Shown in pieces: positions 1-10,988 of a stretch of 64,000 nt of DNA. The position numbers and the translations under genes are program-made. Within the stretch, counting starts at the first letter, position 1; each line of letters opens with the position of its first letter. The notes beneath the pieces were generated by a model. It was not told the DNA's origin. It did no database searches and saw only the letters and a program-made list of their open reading frames with translations. The DNA is from Engraulis encrasicolus. Lineage: Eukaryota > Chordata > Actinopteri > Clupeiformes > Engraulidae. The DNA is taken from NCBI RefSeq assembly GCF_034702125.1, contig NC_085868.1, positions 22,422,276 to 22,486,275 of the forward strand, in the 5' to 3' direction.

Positions 1-129
1 ATGATGCCATGCTGACCTGGCGGTGTCAGGTTAAGCAATAAGCCACGAGAGGCCATGGGTTATGCTCGATTGATAACGGGGAGGGGAGTGGGGCACGACG
101 CGAAGAGAACCGGGCCGCACAGTGTTAGT

Positions 130-265
130 AGCTGAATATAAGTCACCATGTGAGCATTCAACTCAGCAGCAGTCATTTCACTTACAGGTACAGTATTAAT
201 GTATTAATAGCTACATGAATGAAAAAGAATATGACATAAAAACAACCAGGGCTGATAAAAAAACA
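130..265. repeat. Extra partial copy of the lectin-gene 3' flank
   Basis: The stretch reads like 1740-1865 in the same orientation: TGAATATAAGTCACCATGTG, GCAGTCATTTCACTTACA, AGCTACATGAATG, AGAATATGA, CAGGGCTGAT. The match suggests a further tandem gene copy, or its end, beyond the left edge. The rest of 1-1170 shows no gene; it has a C/T and CA microsatellite at 301-358 and an otherwise unremarkable CpG-containing stretch. Confidence 0.55.
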
Positions 266-300
266 GGTACTTAACTAAACTCTACTGCACAGTATATTTC

Positions 301-358
301 TTTCTCTCTCTCTCTCTCTACCCCCCCCCCCCCACACACACACACACACACACACACA
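301..358. repeat. Microsatellite (TC)n-(C)n-(CA)n
   Basis: A compound simple repeat: CT dinucleotides, then a run of C, then CA dinucleotides. Confidence 0.9.
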
Positions 359-2010
359 TTGTCCCTGGCTAATAATAAAATGTGATGTGCGTGTATGACG
401 CATCACAAATGCAAACCGGAAGGCTCGTTAAAGTCTTTGCTGAACCTTGTTTTGTTTGTTTGTGTTCTCTTTATCTACTACTACGACTGCTAGCTGTTCT
501 GCTTGTTGGGTCATAACAGGCCTTAAGGGCTCTGAGTCTGCATACTTCACGTGCGCACTTTGGCGCGTTGGGCGCGAGAACCATCAATGACGTCATCAAA
601 CAGGCTTTCGCTCGCATTTTCGGAAGTGCCCTCTGCTGTTCATGAGAGAAACTGCAGTATCTTTCGCAACTCGCAGCGTGGGTTCTACGGATGTATAAAA
701 TAGAAAGCCAAACACGGCTGCTGTAGGGCTACTGAACGTCTGACTTGTGACTTACCACATTGAAACATAGATTTTTGTTGTAGCCTACATTGCCAGATTA
801 TTCCAAGACCATGTGAGAGCATTGTTCTGGCGGCAGAATTTATAATTCTTCTGAACAAAGTAAACAATTGTTTCACTGAACAACATTTAAGGGAGAAGAT
901 AAAATAACTCTCTAGGACATTTTATTATCCTCAAAATGATGCAGAATCCATTCTGTAGTAGCCTACAGTAGCTGTAGCCTCTCTTCGCAACTCCTGCTTT
1001 GTCTGCCTACCTACATGGTCGCTGGTGGCGCACGCCAAGTTACAAAAACTCGCGCCACGGCAGCTCGCGCCACGGCGTGTGACGTCATTTTGGGTCACGT
1101 GACGGCGCGCGCCATCGTCGCGAGTGAAGTATGAAGGAGGGTAGCGCCAGTCATGACAAGTATGAATCCCCTTATGCAAATGGCCAATGAGACACGTGGA
1201 CAGGCCTGTTTCTAGGCAGCACAAATTAACCAAACAACAAGCTTCCACACAATGTGAGACTTTATTAAAGAATTTTAACATTGCACATTGACTACAAATA
1301 ATAATCTTACTTTCGACAAACCACATGACAAGAAAAACATAGGCACATAATTTAAAGGAATGAAGCAAGAATAGAAAACTCATTTTAAAACATTTCCAAT
1401 CATGCCGTTGCTTTAGTCGTTGGTGTACTGTAAATAGTGCAGGGTTTTTCTGTGAATGGAAGGAGATGCTCACACAGGTCAGACAAAACACATTCTTTTG
1501 TCTTCATTTACTGTAATTAAGCAAATGATCCCCAATAGTAAGTGTAATCATACAACACACTAAAGGTCACAGGGCACACACATACACGTCAGCTTCTGCT
1601 TTTAACCCATGACACATTTGGTGAGATTGTCAGGAGGGCGGTGACGGTGACATATCGGGATGGTGCCATGGTCAGGGTGACACAGTCACATTAGAGGATG
1701 GAGGAGAGAGCTGGTTATTCACCCCCTCCACCTACCTGGTGACGTCAGGAATTGAATATATGTGACCATTCAGCTCAGCTGCAGTCATTTCACTAACAAT
1801 ATGAATACAGTAGCTACATGAATGTAAAGGAATATGAAGGAGCAACAACAAGGTCTGATTTGAACAGATTAACTCCACAGGACACACCAAAAGAGAACGC
1901 AAAGAAACTGTCCCAAAGACTCCAAAAGAAACAGCCAAAATTTCCAATCATTTTCAGAGCATGTAATGTGATGATAACCACTCTATATAAGCAGCACAAT
2001 GTGATTAAAG

Positions 2011-2136
2011 CTAATTTCTCTTCTGCTTCTTCTTGACCTCCTCCTTCTGCTTGTGGAACACCTTTCCATCCGCCTGCTTCCTCCAGCTCACTTGGGTATT
2101 TGCAGGCAATCCCTTGTCCTTCAGACGCTGTGCAAT
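2011..2136 (-). CDS. Copy A last coding exon, basic C-terminal tail
   Basis: Encodes IAQRLKDKGLPANTQVSWRK followed by a lysine-rich end (EEVKKKQKRN) and a TAG stop at 2011-2013. Copy B reads two residues further (NEL) because its TAG-equivalent codon is GAG. Confidence 0.78.
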   Translation of the reverse strand: MAQRLKDKGLPANTQVSWRKQADGKVFHKQKEEVKKKQKRN

Positions 2137-2357
2137 CTGAAGAAGAGAACCAGATGTCATTCAGAAAACTAGAGGTCACTGAGACTTTCAAGGACATATT
2201 TCACTTCAGACATGAAGACTTGTTCTTGTCACACCAGCACATAATATCATTTAATTACACATAAGCAACAAACGCAAAAAACGTAGAAATATAAGCCTTT
2301 TTACACTAGTAAATCCTTTATTTACACATAGTAAATAAAAAAGCTCATTTTTAAAAG

Positions 2358-2590
2358 TGGGCAGCCGTGGCCTAATGGTTAGAGAGTCTTTCAATCTAGG
2401 GGTTGCACGTTCGAATCCCCTCTGACCTCTCCCTACATCTCCATCCATGGCTGAAGTGACCTTGAGCAAGGCACCTAACCCCACATAGCTCCAGGGACTA
2501 TAACCAATACCCTGAAAAATAATAACTGTAAGTGGCTTTGAATAAATGAAAGCATCATCTAAGTGCAATGTAATATAATGTAATGTAAAA
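2358..2590 (+). mobile_element. tRNA-derived SINE (family 1) in copy A intron
   Basis: It starts GGGCAGCCGTGGCCTAATGG, with a tRNA-like A box (TGGCCTAATGGTTA) and B box (GTTCGAATCCC). A LINE-like 3' part and a TGTAATGTAA tail follow. The counterpart copy lies in the matching intron of copy B at 32836-33068, so this insertion predates the inverted duplication. Confidence 0.8.
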
Positions 2591-2977
2591 AGACATTCTG
2601 TAAATAAATGAGTAAAGAATACAATGTTAACACAGCAGCGTTGGTCGGGACACAGCAGGCCTGGATGTTTGGCCTGTGATGGAACTTGTGGTTGACAAAC
2701 GCAACAAATTCGTCCTGTAAGAGTCGCTTCTCTCTGCAGCGTACAGATATTATCACAGCATTCCTTACTCAATTATAAACATTTGAAGATGTTTTATTAA
2801 TCTGTTCATTATTTACTTAGTGTTTAATTTAAGTGTTAAGAAATGACTTACTTATTATTCATAAATCTTTAAAAGACCACTATTATGAAGTGTGACCCAA
2901 CATGGTACATAAACAACCGAATTCTCCAACAGACACACACACATACACACACACACTTACACACACACTGTACTCAC

Positions 2978-3078
2978 CTGCTGTAGGAAGGCCTCCTGCA
3001 CCTCAGGATCTTCCACGTCCACATGAGACGCCATTTGCAGAGTCACTCTCACTATCTGTGTTCTCCACACGGAGGGGG
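2978..3078 (-). CDS. Copy A exon 7, tail segment
   Basis: Encodes APSVWRTQIVRVTLQMASHV and DVEDPEVQEAFLQQ, flanked by TGTGTAG and CAG|GTGAGT. This linker plus the following basic tail is a recurrent C-terminal module I associate with fish C-type lectin genes; that association is from memory, not from a search. Confidence 0.75.
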
Positions 3079-3192
3079 CTACACACACAGAACACACACA
3101 CACACACACAGAAAGTATCATTCATATAAGGTTACATTCATCATCATGCAAACACACATACAGTACATCCACAGTAAACAAGAAATGCTTAC

Positions 3193-3549
3193 CCTCCACA
3201 TTGGTGCAGATGAAGTTGAGTTTTTCATTCTCTTCCAGACTGAGCCACTTGCCATTTCCCCTACTCACTGCTCCCACCCTTGCTATACCATAACAGCCCT
3301 CTTCTCTATCTGCATCTGAGACCCAGTTGTCATAGGAGGCTGGGACTCCACTGACCAACGACCATACGCCCAAGTTGCAGTCGTAGCGCAGGCCCAGCCA
3401 CACGTAGGGAGATGAGGCTCCTTTGGCCCACCCCTCCACCCAGCGCTGGATCTTCTCAGAGGACACAGACACCAGGTCCACATGATGCTGTCTGCAGTAC
3501 TGCTGAGCCTCCACCCAGGTCTTACTCTGATTAACCAGAACCAGGTTGT
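3193..3549 (-). CDS. Copy A exon 6, C-type lectin domain 3
   Basis: A divergent CTLD: DNLVLVNQSKTWVEAQQYCR, HVDLVSVSSEKIQRW, VWLGLRYD, and the final KLNFICT. No EPN/QPD or WND motif is present, so it probably does not bind calcium through the usual site. It is the same length as the copy B exon at 31852-32208 (357 nt). Confidence 0.8.
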
Positions 3550-3683
3550 CTGGTGGAAATATGGTCAACGTAATTTAGTTTTGTTTGGCTTTAATTTGTC
3601 ATCTCGTTTTCTCCATTTGTTTAGCTGATAATAGTACTCTATACTAATAACAATAACAACAACAATCATCAAAGTACACTAAC

Positions 3684-3950
3684 CTTCATTCAAAATGTCA
3701 ACAGAACTACTTGGTGAGGATTTACTTGGGCGGCCATTTCTCTCTCCATAGCACTGGTACTGGCCTGCCTCTAGGGGCAGTGTGATGCTGATGGTCTGAC
3801 TGGTCTCACCAGTAACTGGACTGTTGTCCTTCAGCCAGACATACTGATGCCAGTCTTCAAACTGGGTCACACTGCACTTCAGAGTGACGACATCTCCAGA
3901 GTAATGAGGACCTGGAGGAGACGTGACCTCCACTGTAGCAGCAGGGAGAT
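3684..3950 (-). CDS. Copy A exon 5, Ig-like domain (matches Ig3 of copy B)
   Basis: A phase 1-1 Ig exon with VTLKCSVTQFEDWHQYVWLK and GQYQCYGERNGRP. It is 267 nt, the same as both Ig2 and Ig3 exons of copy B. The end (SSSVDILNEG) matches B Ig3 rather than B Ig2, so A lacks an Ig2 equivalent. Confidence 0.82.
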
Positions 3951-4122
3951 CTGAGAAAATTGAAAAAAAAAAAAAGAAAAACAAAAAAATTTGAATAGTG
4001 ACAGCAGTGGTCTCAAAACGAGCTCAGTCCATACACATTTCTTAAATATCATATGAAGTTCCATTGCATTACATTACATTATAATTAGCTGATGTCTAAA
4101 TTTGAATTGTATGTCAACTCAC

Positions 4123-4383
4123 CATTACATGTTATGTTAACAGGCTTGCTGACGTAGGGTGCCACTGAAGAATCTTCTCTCTGCCTGTGGCACTGGTACT
4201 GGCCTGCCTCTTCTGGAAGCGTGATGGTGATAATTTGACTGGTCTCACTAGGAACTTTACTGTTGTCCTTCAACCAGACATACTGGCGGTGGCTTGTGTA
4301 CTTTGGTATGTCACACCTCATGGTGACTGTATCTCCAGGGTGAAAGGGACTCTGTGGAGACAACACCTCAACTGTGGGGAGAG
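4123..4383 (-). CDS. Copy A exon 4, Ig-like domain 1
   Basis: A phase 1-1 Ig exon with paired cysteines in VTMRCD and GQYQCH and the core tryptophan in QYVWLKDN. It begins LPTVEVLSPQSPFHPGDTVT and ends NITCNG before GTGAGT. It matches copy B exon 4 (30094-30354), also 261 nt. Confidence 0.82.
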
Positions 4384-5366
4384 CTGGGGAATGAGAGAAA
4401 TAAAATAAATGAGATAGTAATCTAGAAAAAAACAGTAATATTAATATCAGACCACTATTTTTCCAACACTTTGGAGAAACTGGGCTACTTTTCTTTGACT
4501 TTGACAGCATATGTTTATGGTTATTTTTGCTCTAAAAAAAAAAAATACGTTTTACACATATACTAAGAGCTGGTCCAGTCATCCCTGGTTCTACTTGAAG
4601 AGCAGAGGCCCAGTTTTTTCTGATTCTACTCTCCAAGACTCCTAGCACCAACGGGGCTGAAGCGCAGACATCCTTTCATCTATTGTAAAACACTGTATAG
4701 CCTACTCATTGTGATTAATTTATTAAATATATTTAATAAATATATATATGCGCACATAAATACAGTTGAGACTTTAAAAGGTACACTGTGTAAGATTTTC
4801 AGATGTTTTTTTTCCAGAATTCATGCTACCCATTCACTAATGTTACCTTTTTCATGAATACTTAACCACCACCACCAAATTCTTAGTATTTATTATGACT
4901 GGAAAATTTACAATTTTCATACATGAAAAGGGGCATCTTCTCCATGAATTTCCAGAAATAACCATTTTTATCTACAAAAAGGACTGTACTTGGATCATAC
5001 TAGAAAATACTAGTTTATTACTTAGTAAGCTTTCATGAAATGATCAAATTTGGCAATAGGCAACCCAGTTTCAATGAGCAGCATAGTTGCAGTACCTTTT
5101 TTGACCATTTCCCGCACAGTGTACCTTTAAGGATGAAATAGGGGTGAATAGCACTGTTGTAATATATACATAAATACTGTAATAAATGAGGGAGGAGCGT
5201 GATTAGGAACCAAAAAGAAAGGGTATCATCAAAAGTAAAATATGACACGAGTCAAGTAGGTCTTCAGAGCATCCATGGCACTGCCTTGCCTTCAGATGGC
5301 CCATGGACTCACCTTCATAGCAGCTGAAGTTCCTTCTCTCATCACACTCTTGAGCGACCCACAGAC

Positions 5367-5703
5367 CAGAGCTGGGCAATATGACAATATATATCGTTAT
5401 CGTGATATAAAAATGTATATCGTGCCCTTTCTCCTTTATCGTTTATATCGTGATAAACAAATCTCGTCAATTTTAATATCATTTAATTACATTTCATGTT
5501 GTCACTATACACACTCTAAGTTCATGTAAATGTAAAAATAAGAATAAAGATTCATTTTAAAGAAATGTGGTTTTGCGATAACCCAAAATAAAGAGAGTAA
5601 CTGAAAGCATACGTAATTGTAGTATATCGTGATATATATCGTTATCGTGATATAAAGTAATCCATATCGTGATATAGGTGTTTTTCCATATTGCCCAGCT
5701 CTA
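5367..5703. mobile_element. hAT-type MITE inside the copy A CTLD2 exon
   Basis: Ends are CAGAGCTGGGCAATATG and CATATTGCCCAGCTCTA (16 of 17 terminal bases inverted). It is flanked by a perfect 8-bp target duplication CCACAGAC (5359-5366 and 5704-5711), as expected for hAT transposition. The interior is AT-rich with repeated ATATCGTGATAT motifs and has no transposase. Confidence 0.88.
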
Positions 5704-5911
5704 CCACAGACCAGATGACCACATTTCAACACAGAGCGGATTCCTGTGATAACCATTTGGTTCCCCCTGTTTCCAGTGGCGAAAGGAAGAGCTGCTGCCA
5801 TCTGACCACTCCCAGGTATCATTGAACAGGCCGATCCAAGCATGTCGACCTGCTGGTCGTCTAACAGCTTCTATCAGGTCATTCTCTGCCTGGTTCCTCA
5901 CACTGGCCAGG

Positions 5912-7424
5912 GCCTCGTTTCCGAAAGGGCCTTAAGTACTACTTAACGCTACGTGCTACTTAAGTTCACACGTAACACCATCGTAGAGCTCACGGAGCGT
6001 TTCCCAAAGCCAATTTAGCTAAGAACCATCGCAGGTTGACACGTAACTCTAAGAGCAATCCACGAGTGGTCTAGAGTAGTCTTAACGCGCTAAGATTGAT
6101 CGTAACGGCATGGCACAGTGGAGACACCCACAGGATATGAAGGGAAAAGAAGAAACCTGCGCATAAGATTGCTGTTTTAAGACGCGAGCGGCATGGCACA
6201 GTGGAGACACCCATAGGAAAAGAGGAAACTTGCGCTTCAAGTTCATGTTTTAAGACGGGAGTGTAAATATCATGGCAGCACAGTTGACACTGCAACGAAA
6301 ATAAGAAGGTAACATTAATTGTGGATGTGTAGGCCTATAAAATAAAAGCAATGTGTTTGGAAATATTTTACAGGTAGTAAAATAGTTCGACTGTGTTTGA
6401 TAAACCTGGGCATAATTAAACTGTGATCAATCATAATTTGTGTGGGTGCTTCATGAACAGGCTTCGGCAACCAGAGACAAGAGTGTTGATGTCGGAAGGC
6501 CACTTCCGAAACTTTATTTATTTTATATTTTTTAAAGAAAAATGGTCAGCGAGTTGTTGCACCCTCTTTCATTTTCAAGTAGCCTAAGAAGGGGAAGGCG
6601 ACGCAGAAAATACATGATAGTTGTAGGCGAAGGGTAAGCTATGACAAAAAAAGGCAGCGATGGGATTCGTGTAGATTTTTTGTTTTAATAACAGCAGACT
6701 GCCGTGCAAAAGTGTCCTCACATTTGTGAAAGCCTTGAGCGCGCGGTACTTTGCGCACCGCTCAGCACATGTGCCAAGCTCTGCTCTCCCTATTCCGACT
6801 CTAGTAGGCTAAGCAATAACAAAAAGGCAGCGAGGGGATGTGTCAATTTTGATGGACATTATTTTTCATAACAGCATGCTGACGTGCTCCCGACAGTTGT
6901 CAAGCCTTGAACGCCTTGAGGTTGTAACTTTGCGCATCCCAATTTGGAACTCCAACTAGGCCTACTTGTCTTCTTAAATATTAAGCTGCAGTAGCCAACT
7001 GCACGCGCTTTATCTGGGTCTTAACGGCGTAGCTCATATTACCGTCATTTGGGAGTTTTGCATGATTTCATTGTTTGTGTGCATTTTATTTCATTTGCCA
7101 ACAATAACTCCTGTCGATAGTTGCAAACTGCTACAAATGTAGTCCCACCCTTATAGAAAACAACTTTGATACTGACACACGCCTTACATTTTGTAAATGG
7201 TTTAGCAGCAGATGACGGCGCAGTTCACTCCGAGGACACTTCAGCACCACATATGTGGACAGCGATCCTTAAGAGCGACGCTACGAATGATCTTAGAGGC
7301 TGTGCACGCGCGTTCATGTACGAGTGTCTTTGGGAAACAGTCGTAGGAAATCTAAGAACATTCGTAGGATCACTGGTTAACGACACACGTAAGGCTAAGA
7401 ACCATCGTTATCGGGAAACGAGGC
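5912..7424. mobile_element. 1.5-kb non-autonomous DNA transposon inside the copy A CTLD2 exon
   Basis: Inverted ends GCCTCGTTTCC(G) and CGGGAAACGAGGC abut a repeated CCAGG (5907-5911, 7425-7429); read instead with ends GGCCTCG the repeated target is CAG. A second inverted pair with the same flavour (CGTTTCCCAAAG near 6000 and CTTTGGGAAAC near 7328) lies just inside. Many short ACTTAAG, CGTAAG and TAAGAACCATCG repeats are subterminal. A degenerate direct duplication (6106-6180 and 6190-6262) is near the left end. No clear transposase frame is visible. Superfamily is uncertain; Harbinger/ISL2EU-like ends come to mind. Confidence 0.75.
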
Positions 7425-7548
7425 CCAGGTCTGTGTGATTCTCTCTGCAGTATCTCTGAGCATCTGCCCAGCTCTTCCCATCTTCAATCAGCACATAGGG
7501 GTGTGAGGAGTTCCTTTCTAAAAAAAAAAATATTACGTGTACAATATG

Positions 7549-7740
7549 GCATTGTGACAAAAGGGTTCATTGTTTGACAGCCAATATGTACATCAGAATG
7601 GTTTGGTGTGTTATTTGGTGTGTGATATGGTTTCGCTGTGTGCTGCATTGTGACAAAAGGGTTTCATTGTTTGACAGCTATTGTGTACTTCAGAATGGTT
7701 TGGTGTAATATTTGGTGTGTAACATGGTTTCGCTGTGTGA
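7549..7740. repeat. Tandem duplication, about 96-bp unit, in copy A intron 2
   Basis: Two consecutive units each begin GCATTGTGACAAAAGGG and end GGTTTCGCTGTGTG. The second differs by scattered substitutions. Confidence 0.8.
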
Positions 7741-8071
7741 GTTAATATGTAAGACTCACATTTTCAATGAGCTTTGAACCGGGCCAAAGCCAGGTGAGTC
7801 TTACAGGCAAACAAGAATGATTAGCAACATACACTTTAAGTAAACTTTAATTTATCTCTGGGGCATGGTACAAAGCTGAAAATAAACACTATCAATTTTC
7901 CCAGTGTGGGTTGAAAATAGTTGGCATTGCCTTAAGCTGGCCCAACTGCTAGTCTACTTTATCTGATAAACAGACTTTTGCCTCTGCCGTTCAACTGAAG
8001 AATGAAGCCTGATCATTTTGAAAAAAAGGAGCACTTAGTTTTCCCTCTACTTAAATTAAGACATTTCTCAC

Positions 8072-8455
8072 CTTCATAGCAGATGAAGGAATACTTCTGA
8101 TCACAGTTGAGGTCATACCACCGTCCCGGTGATCTCATATAAACACAATCTCCAACATCTATTCCAGGCTGTCCTGGTTCCCAGTTTCTGAACTCAGTCT
8201 CATTCTCCCCATAGAAATCCCTGTCAGCCAGAGACCACTGCCACTTGGGTCTCCTGCCGTACCTCAACCCAATCCAAGGATGTGTAACACCTTCTTCTTC
8301 AATTGTTCTTTGTAACTCCTCCACATTTGTCATGTCATCAATGGTGGCAAGATCAATGAAGTTTTTTCTGCAGTACTGCTGAGCTTCTGCCCAGGTCTTC
8401 TCCTCTTTCACCACATGGAACCGGTAAGACTCAAAGGTGGAGAGAACACACAAAC
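8072..8455 (-). CDS. Copy A exon 2, C-type lectin domain 1
   Basis: A single-exon CTLD flanked by a CTCTCAG acceptor and a GAAG|GTGAGA donor. CTLD landmarks are visible: AQQYCRKNFIDLATI, PWIGLRYG, EFRNWEPGQPG, GDCVYM, and the final FICYEG. The Ca2+-site triplet is EPG rather than EPN or QPD, so classic calcium-dependent sugar binding is doubtful for this domain. The frame is open throughout. Confidence 0.85.
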
Positions 8456-8735
8456 CTGAGAGGAGAGACGAAACGCACAGCAATGCATATCGTGATGAGT
8501 TCAGAGTATTCAGTTCCTTTATTTTAATTCATAAGTTAGTTAAGTCAAATAACTGTCTGTGAGGATTGTTATTCCCTTGTCTAATTTACAGTCATATGTT
8601 GAGTAAATTCAATCAGCAAAGAGGACTGACTGGAACCGCTTGTTGGCCGCTAGTAATTCCCATAGAGCGACCCACGAGTTCAATAGACCACTTTACTGTT
8701 TGTAAACAGATATGACATAATTTTCTGCACGCGCG

Positions 8736-8872
8736 CGCATCGTTGGAACAGAATCGACCATGCACCGTTCACTAGTACAGAAACTCGACAGGTGTTTTTT
8801 TCTGAAATAAGATAACGGATGGTCACGCTAACTTCCGATGTGCAGTGGGCACCACAGACACGGGAATTCCTG
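8736..8872. repeat. Dispersed repeat, copy 1
   Basis: Shared in direct orientation with 12318-12453: AATCGACCATGCACC, AGGTGTTTTTTTCTGAAATA, GGATGGTCAC, CACCACAGACACGGG. No coding frame is conserved. It may be an old transposon fragment. Confidence 0.65.
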
Positions 8873-9007
8873 ATGTCCTCAGTCCAGTCAGTATGTTTAA
8901 TGTCTTGTAACAACAAACATCTCATATGCTTCTGGAACATCCTCTTCCCTCTCAAAATAGCATAACAAGTGTACTTTTCAGAATCTATATTTTTTATCAC
9001 CGTACAC

Positions 9008-9536
9008 CAGGGGTCCCCAAACTTTTTTCTCTGGGGGCCACATTATTGTTCCTGACTGTGGTCAAGGGCCGGGATCAATCATTTGGGCTGTATACTAGGC
9101 CATTGCCTGTTATAGCCATAATTTCTAGCACAAAATAGTTCATCATTACAAGTGATTTGCAAAAGAAGTGAGTACTTCACATGTTTTTCAGTTTGAAATA
9201 CCACAGGTATTCCTTTTAATTTCTAATAACCATGTAAAAATAGCAAGGAAAGGTTAGAAAAATATGATGATTGACAGTTTATGAGTGATACAATAGAAAT
9301 GGTAGGCCTGTTTATATTACAGTGAGATGAGAAACTATCAAGACAAAACGTCTGGTGATTCACCTTAACATTATTTTGATAAACAAAATAAAATATTTAA
9401 AAAATATATTTTATCATTATTTTTTTCTGTGAGGATTGCTTCTTTGGGCCAGTTCAAATGGTGAGGTGCAGAGAGGTGGAGGGCCGGTCAAAGGGGCTTG
9501 GCGGGCCGCATCCGGGCCTTAGTTTGGGGACCCCTG
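9008..9536. mobile_element. hAT-type non-autonomous element in copy A intron 1
   Basis: Perfect 16-bp inverted ends CAGGGGTCCCCAAACT / AGTTTGGGGACCCCTG and a perfect 8-bp target duplication CCGTACAC (9000-9007, 9537-9544). It is 529 bp with no transposase. It was not seen in intron 1 of copy B, so the insertion probably followed the duplication. Confidence 0.9.
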
Positions 9537-9723
9537 CCGTACACACTTCAGGACGGCAGGTTTTCTCTCTTTAAGGTCTGCACTGTCTTTTCGTGTGAGT
9601 GTGTTCATAGCCAGTTTTACATACAGCCTCCCCACTCCCTATGCCTGCAGTTCACCTAAGGGTCGACAGAGAATCGTATATGAGAGGGAGATAAAGCAGG
9701 CGGGTTCTTTTCCAGTATCCACT

Positions 9724-9880
9724 TTACGTCGGGTGAACGCCCCTTCACGCACCTTCAGAGTCTTGAGGTAGAGAATAAATGGAGTCCCCTTAGTGCTGTA
9801 GATGGCGGTCTAAGGGGAGACTAAGGCGGTCTAAGACGTCTTGTGCAAACATCACGAAAAGAGAAGAAGAAGGAGGGACA
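9724..9880. repeat. Dispersed repeat shared with 40808-40950
   Basis: Common words in the same order: GGTGAACGCCCCTT, GAGAC..TTTAGG-type context, GTGTAGATGGCGGT, GAGAAGAAGAAGGAGGG. This looks like an old transposon family. Surrounding sequence 9545-10740 contains no gene I can recognise. Confidence 0.5.
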
Positions 9881-10744
9881 ACACCCCCTTAGGAGACCAA
9901 ATTTTGAGTGGGTGTGTTTCGATTCCTCTTTATTATACATCCAACCTCTTTGGGGCCGCTGTCGAAAGAGCTTAACCCATTCATTCTGAATGGAGTCTGC
10001 ACTTCTCCGTTGGTGCCCCTAGAGTGCAGTACCACCCGGAAGAGTAGAGTATCTCGTAATACCCTTAAAACATCTCTGGTAGTCAATGATGCGCACGCAT
10101 TCAGATGTCGGTTCTGAACGGGTCAATTAGTCCGGCCCTCTTTAAATTTAAACTGAACCCAACATGACTAGAGGAAACATATAATAATTGACCCCTTCAG
10201 AAGTTACGTTGTTACTGACTGCGTGCGCATTGTTGGTTCAAACACAGTTACAGTATTGTTTGGGCTAAATGGTTTAGATTCCATATTTCTGGCAGTTTAT
10301 TCACCTATCACATGGTGACGCCATACCAGGTTGCCACTTCAGTCATATAAATATGTTTATATTCAGCATATACATGGGTTCACAGTGTTTGTAAACACAA
10401 TGTTTTGAAGAGGGGCAAGACACTGGCAGCCAACTATGTGAGCTAATTTTTTGACCTACAGCGGTTTCCAATAATCAGAGGTTGAGTTGTGCGCAGATAG
10501 TTTTGCACAGTCAGGTTAAAACAAAAATTTAGAATCTATGTATACATACACCTGTGAGGTGTTTATTTTTAATTTTACATATTATTTTTTTCCCCTCATT
10601 TTATTTTATTTTCAAATGCATTCTACTTCTTTTCTTACTTGAAAACATTTATCTTTATTGTACTTTTATTTCTATTTTATTTTTGCATTTTAATTACTCT
10701 CCTATTGTTAATTCACTGAAGCTTTGTTTTACTTTCCCTACTGT

Positions 10745-10830
10745 TATGTATTTGTTTTGATTGTAAAGTGTCCTTGGGTATCTTGAAAGGCGCTCAAAAA
10801 TAAAATTTATTATTATTATTATTATTATAG
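10745..10830 (+). mobile_element. 3' end of an L2/Rex-like LINE
   Basis: The terminal motif TATCTTGAAAGGCGCTCAAA followed by AATAAAATTT and an ATT trinucleotide tail is typical of fish L2-like 3' ends. Its coding part is not recognisable upstream. Confidence 0.55.
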
Positions 10831-10988
10831 AGCTGGGAAAACTGAAAAATGAATTGGTGGCACATTTCCTTTTTTTAAATTAGATACCTAAATTCATCAA
10901 GCCATCATTTTTGTTATCATACAACATATATAAAAAAAATCCTCTGCAATTCATCATCTGCAATGTCTTGTAAATTCACTTTACTGAC

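Larger units (their letters stand above)
5313..7517 (-). pseudogene. Copy A exon 3, C-type lectin domain 2, split by two transposons
   Basis: Coding pieces lie at about 7425-7517 (RNSSHPYVLIEDGKSWADAQ then YCRENHTDL), 5704-5911 (ASVRNQAENDLIEAV, AWIGLFNDTWEWSDGSS, GEPN, SSGLW) and 5313-5366 (CDERRNFSCYEG). They match, in order, the intact exon of copy B at 29328-29663. Between them sit a 1.5-kb element (5912-7424) and a 337-bp hAT-type MITE (5367-5703). Removing each element plus one target-site copy leaves 342 nt, a multiple of three, with a TTTTAG acceptor and a GAAG|GTGAGT donor. Confidence 0.88.

Noticed and set aside
2358..2430. tRNA-like sequence with A and B boxes
   Set aside because: It is the head of a SINE with a LINE-like tail, repeated elsewhere in the window; not a functional tRNA gene.
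6315..6503. Possible transposase piece inside the 1.5-kb element
   Set aside because: The frame has no clear catalytic motif or neighbouring homologous frames; could be chance.
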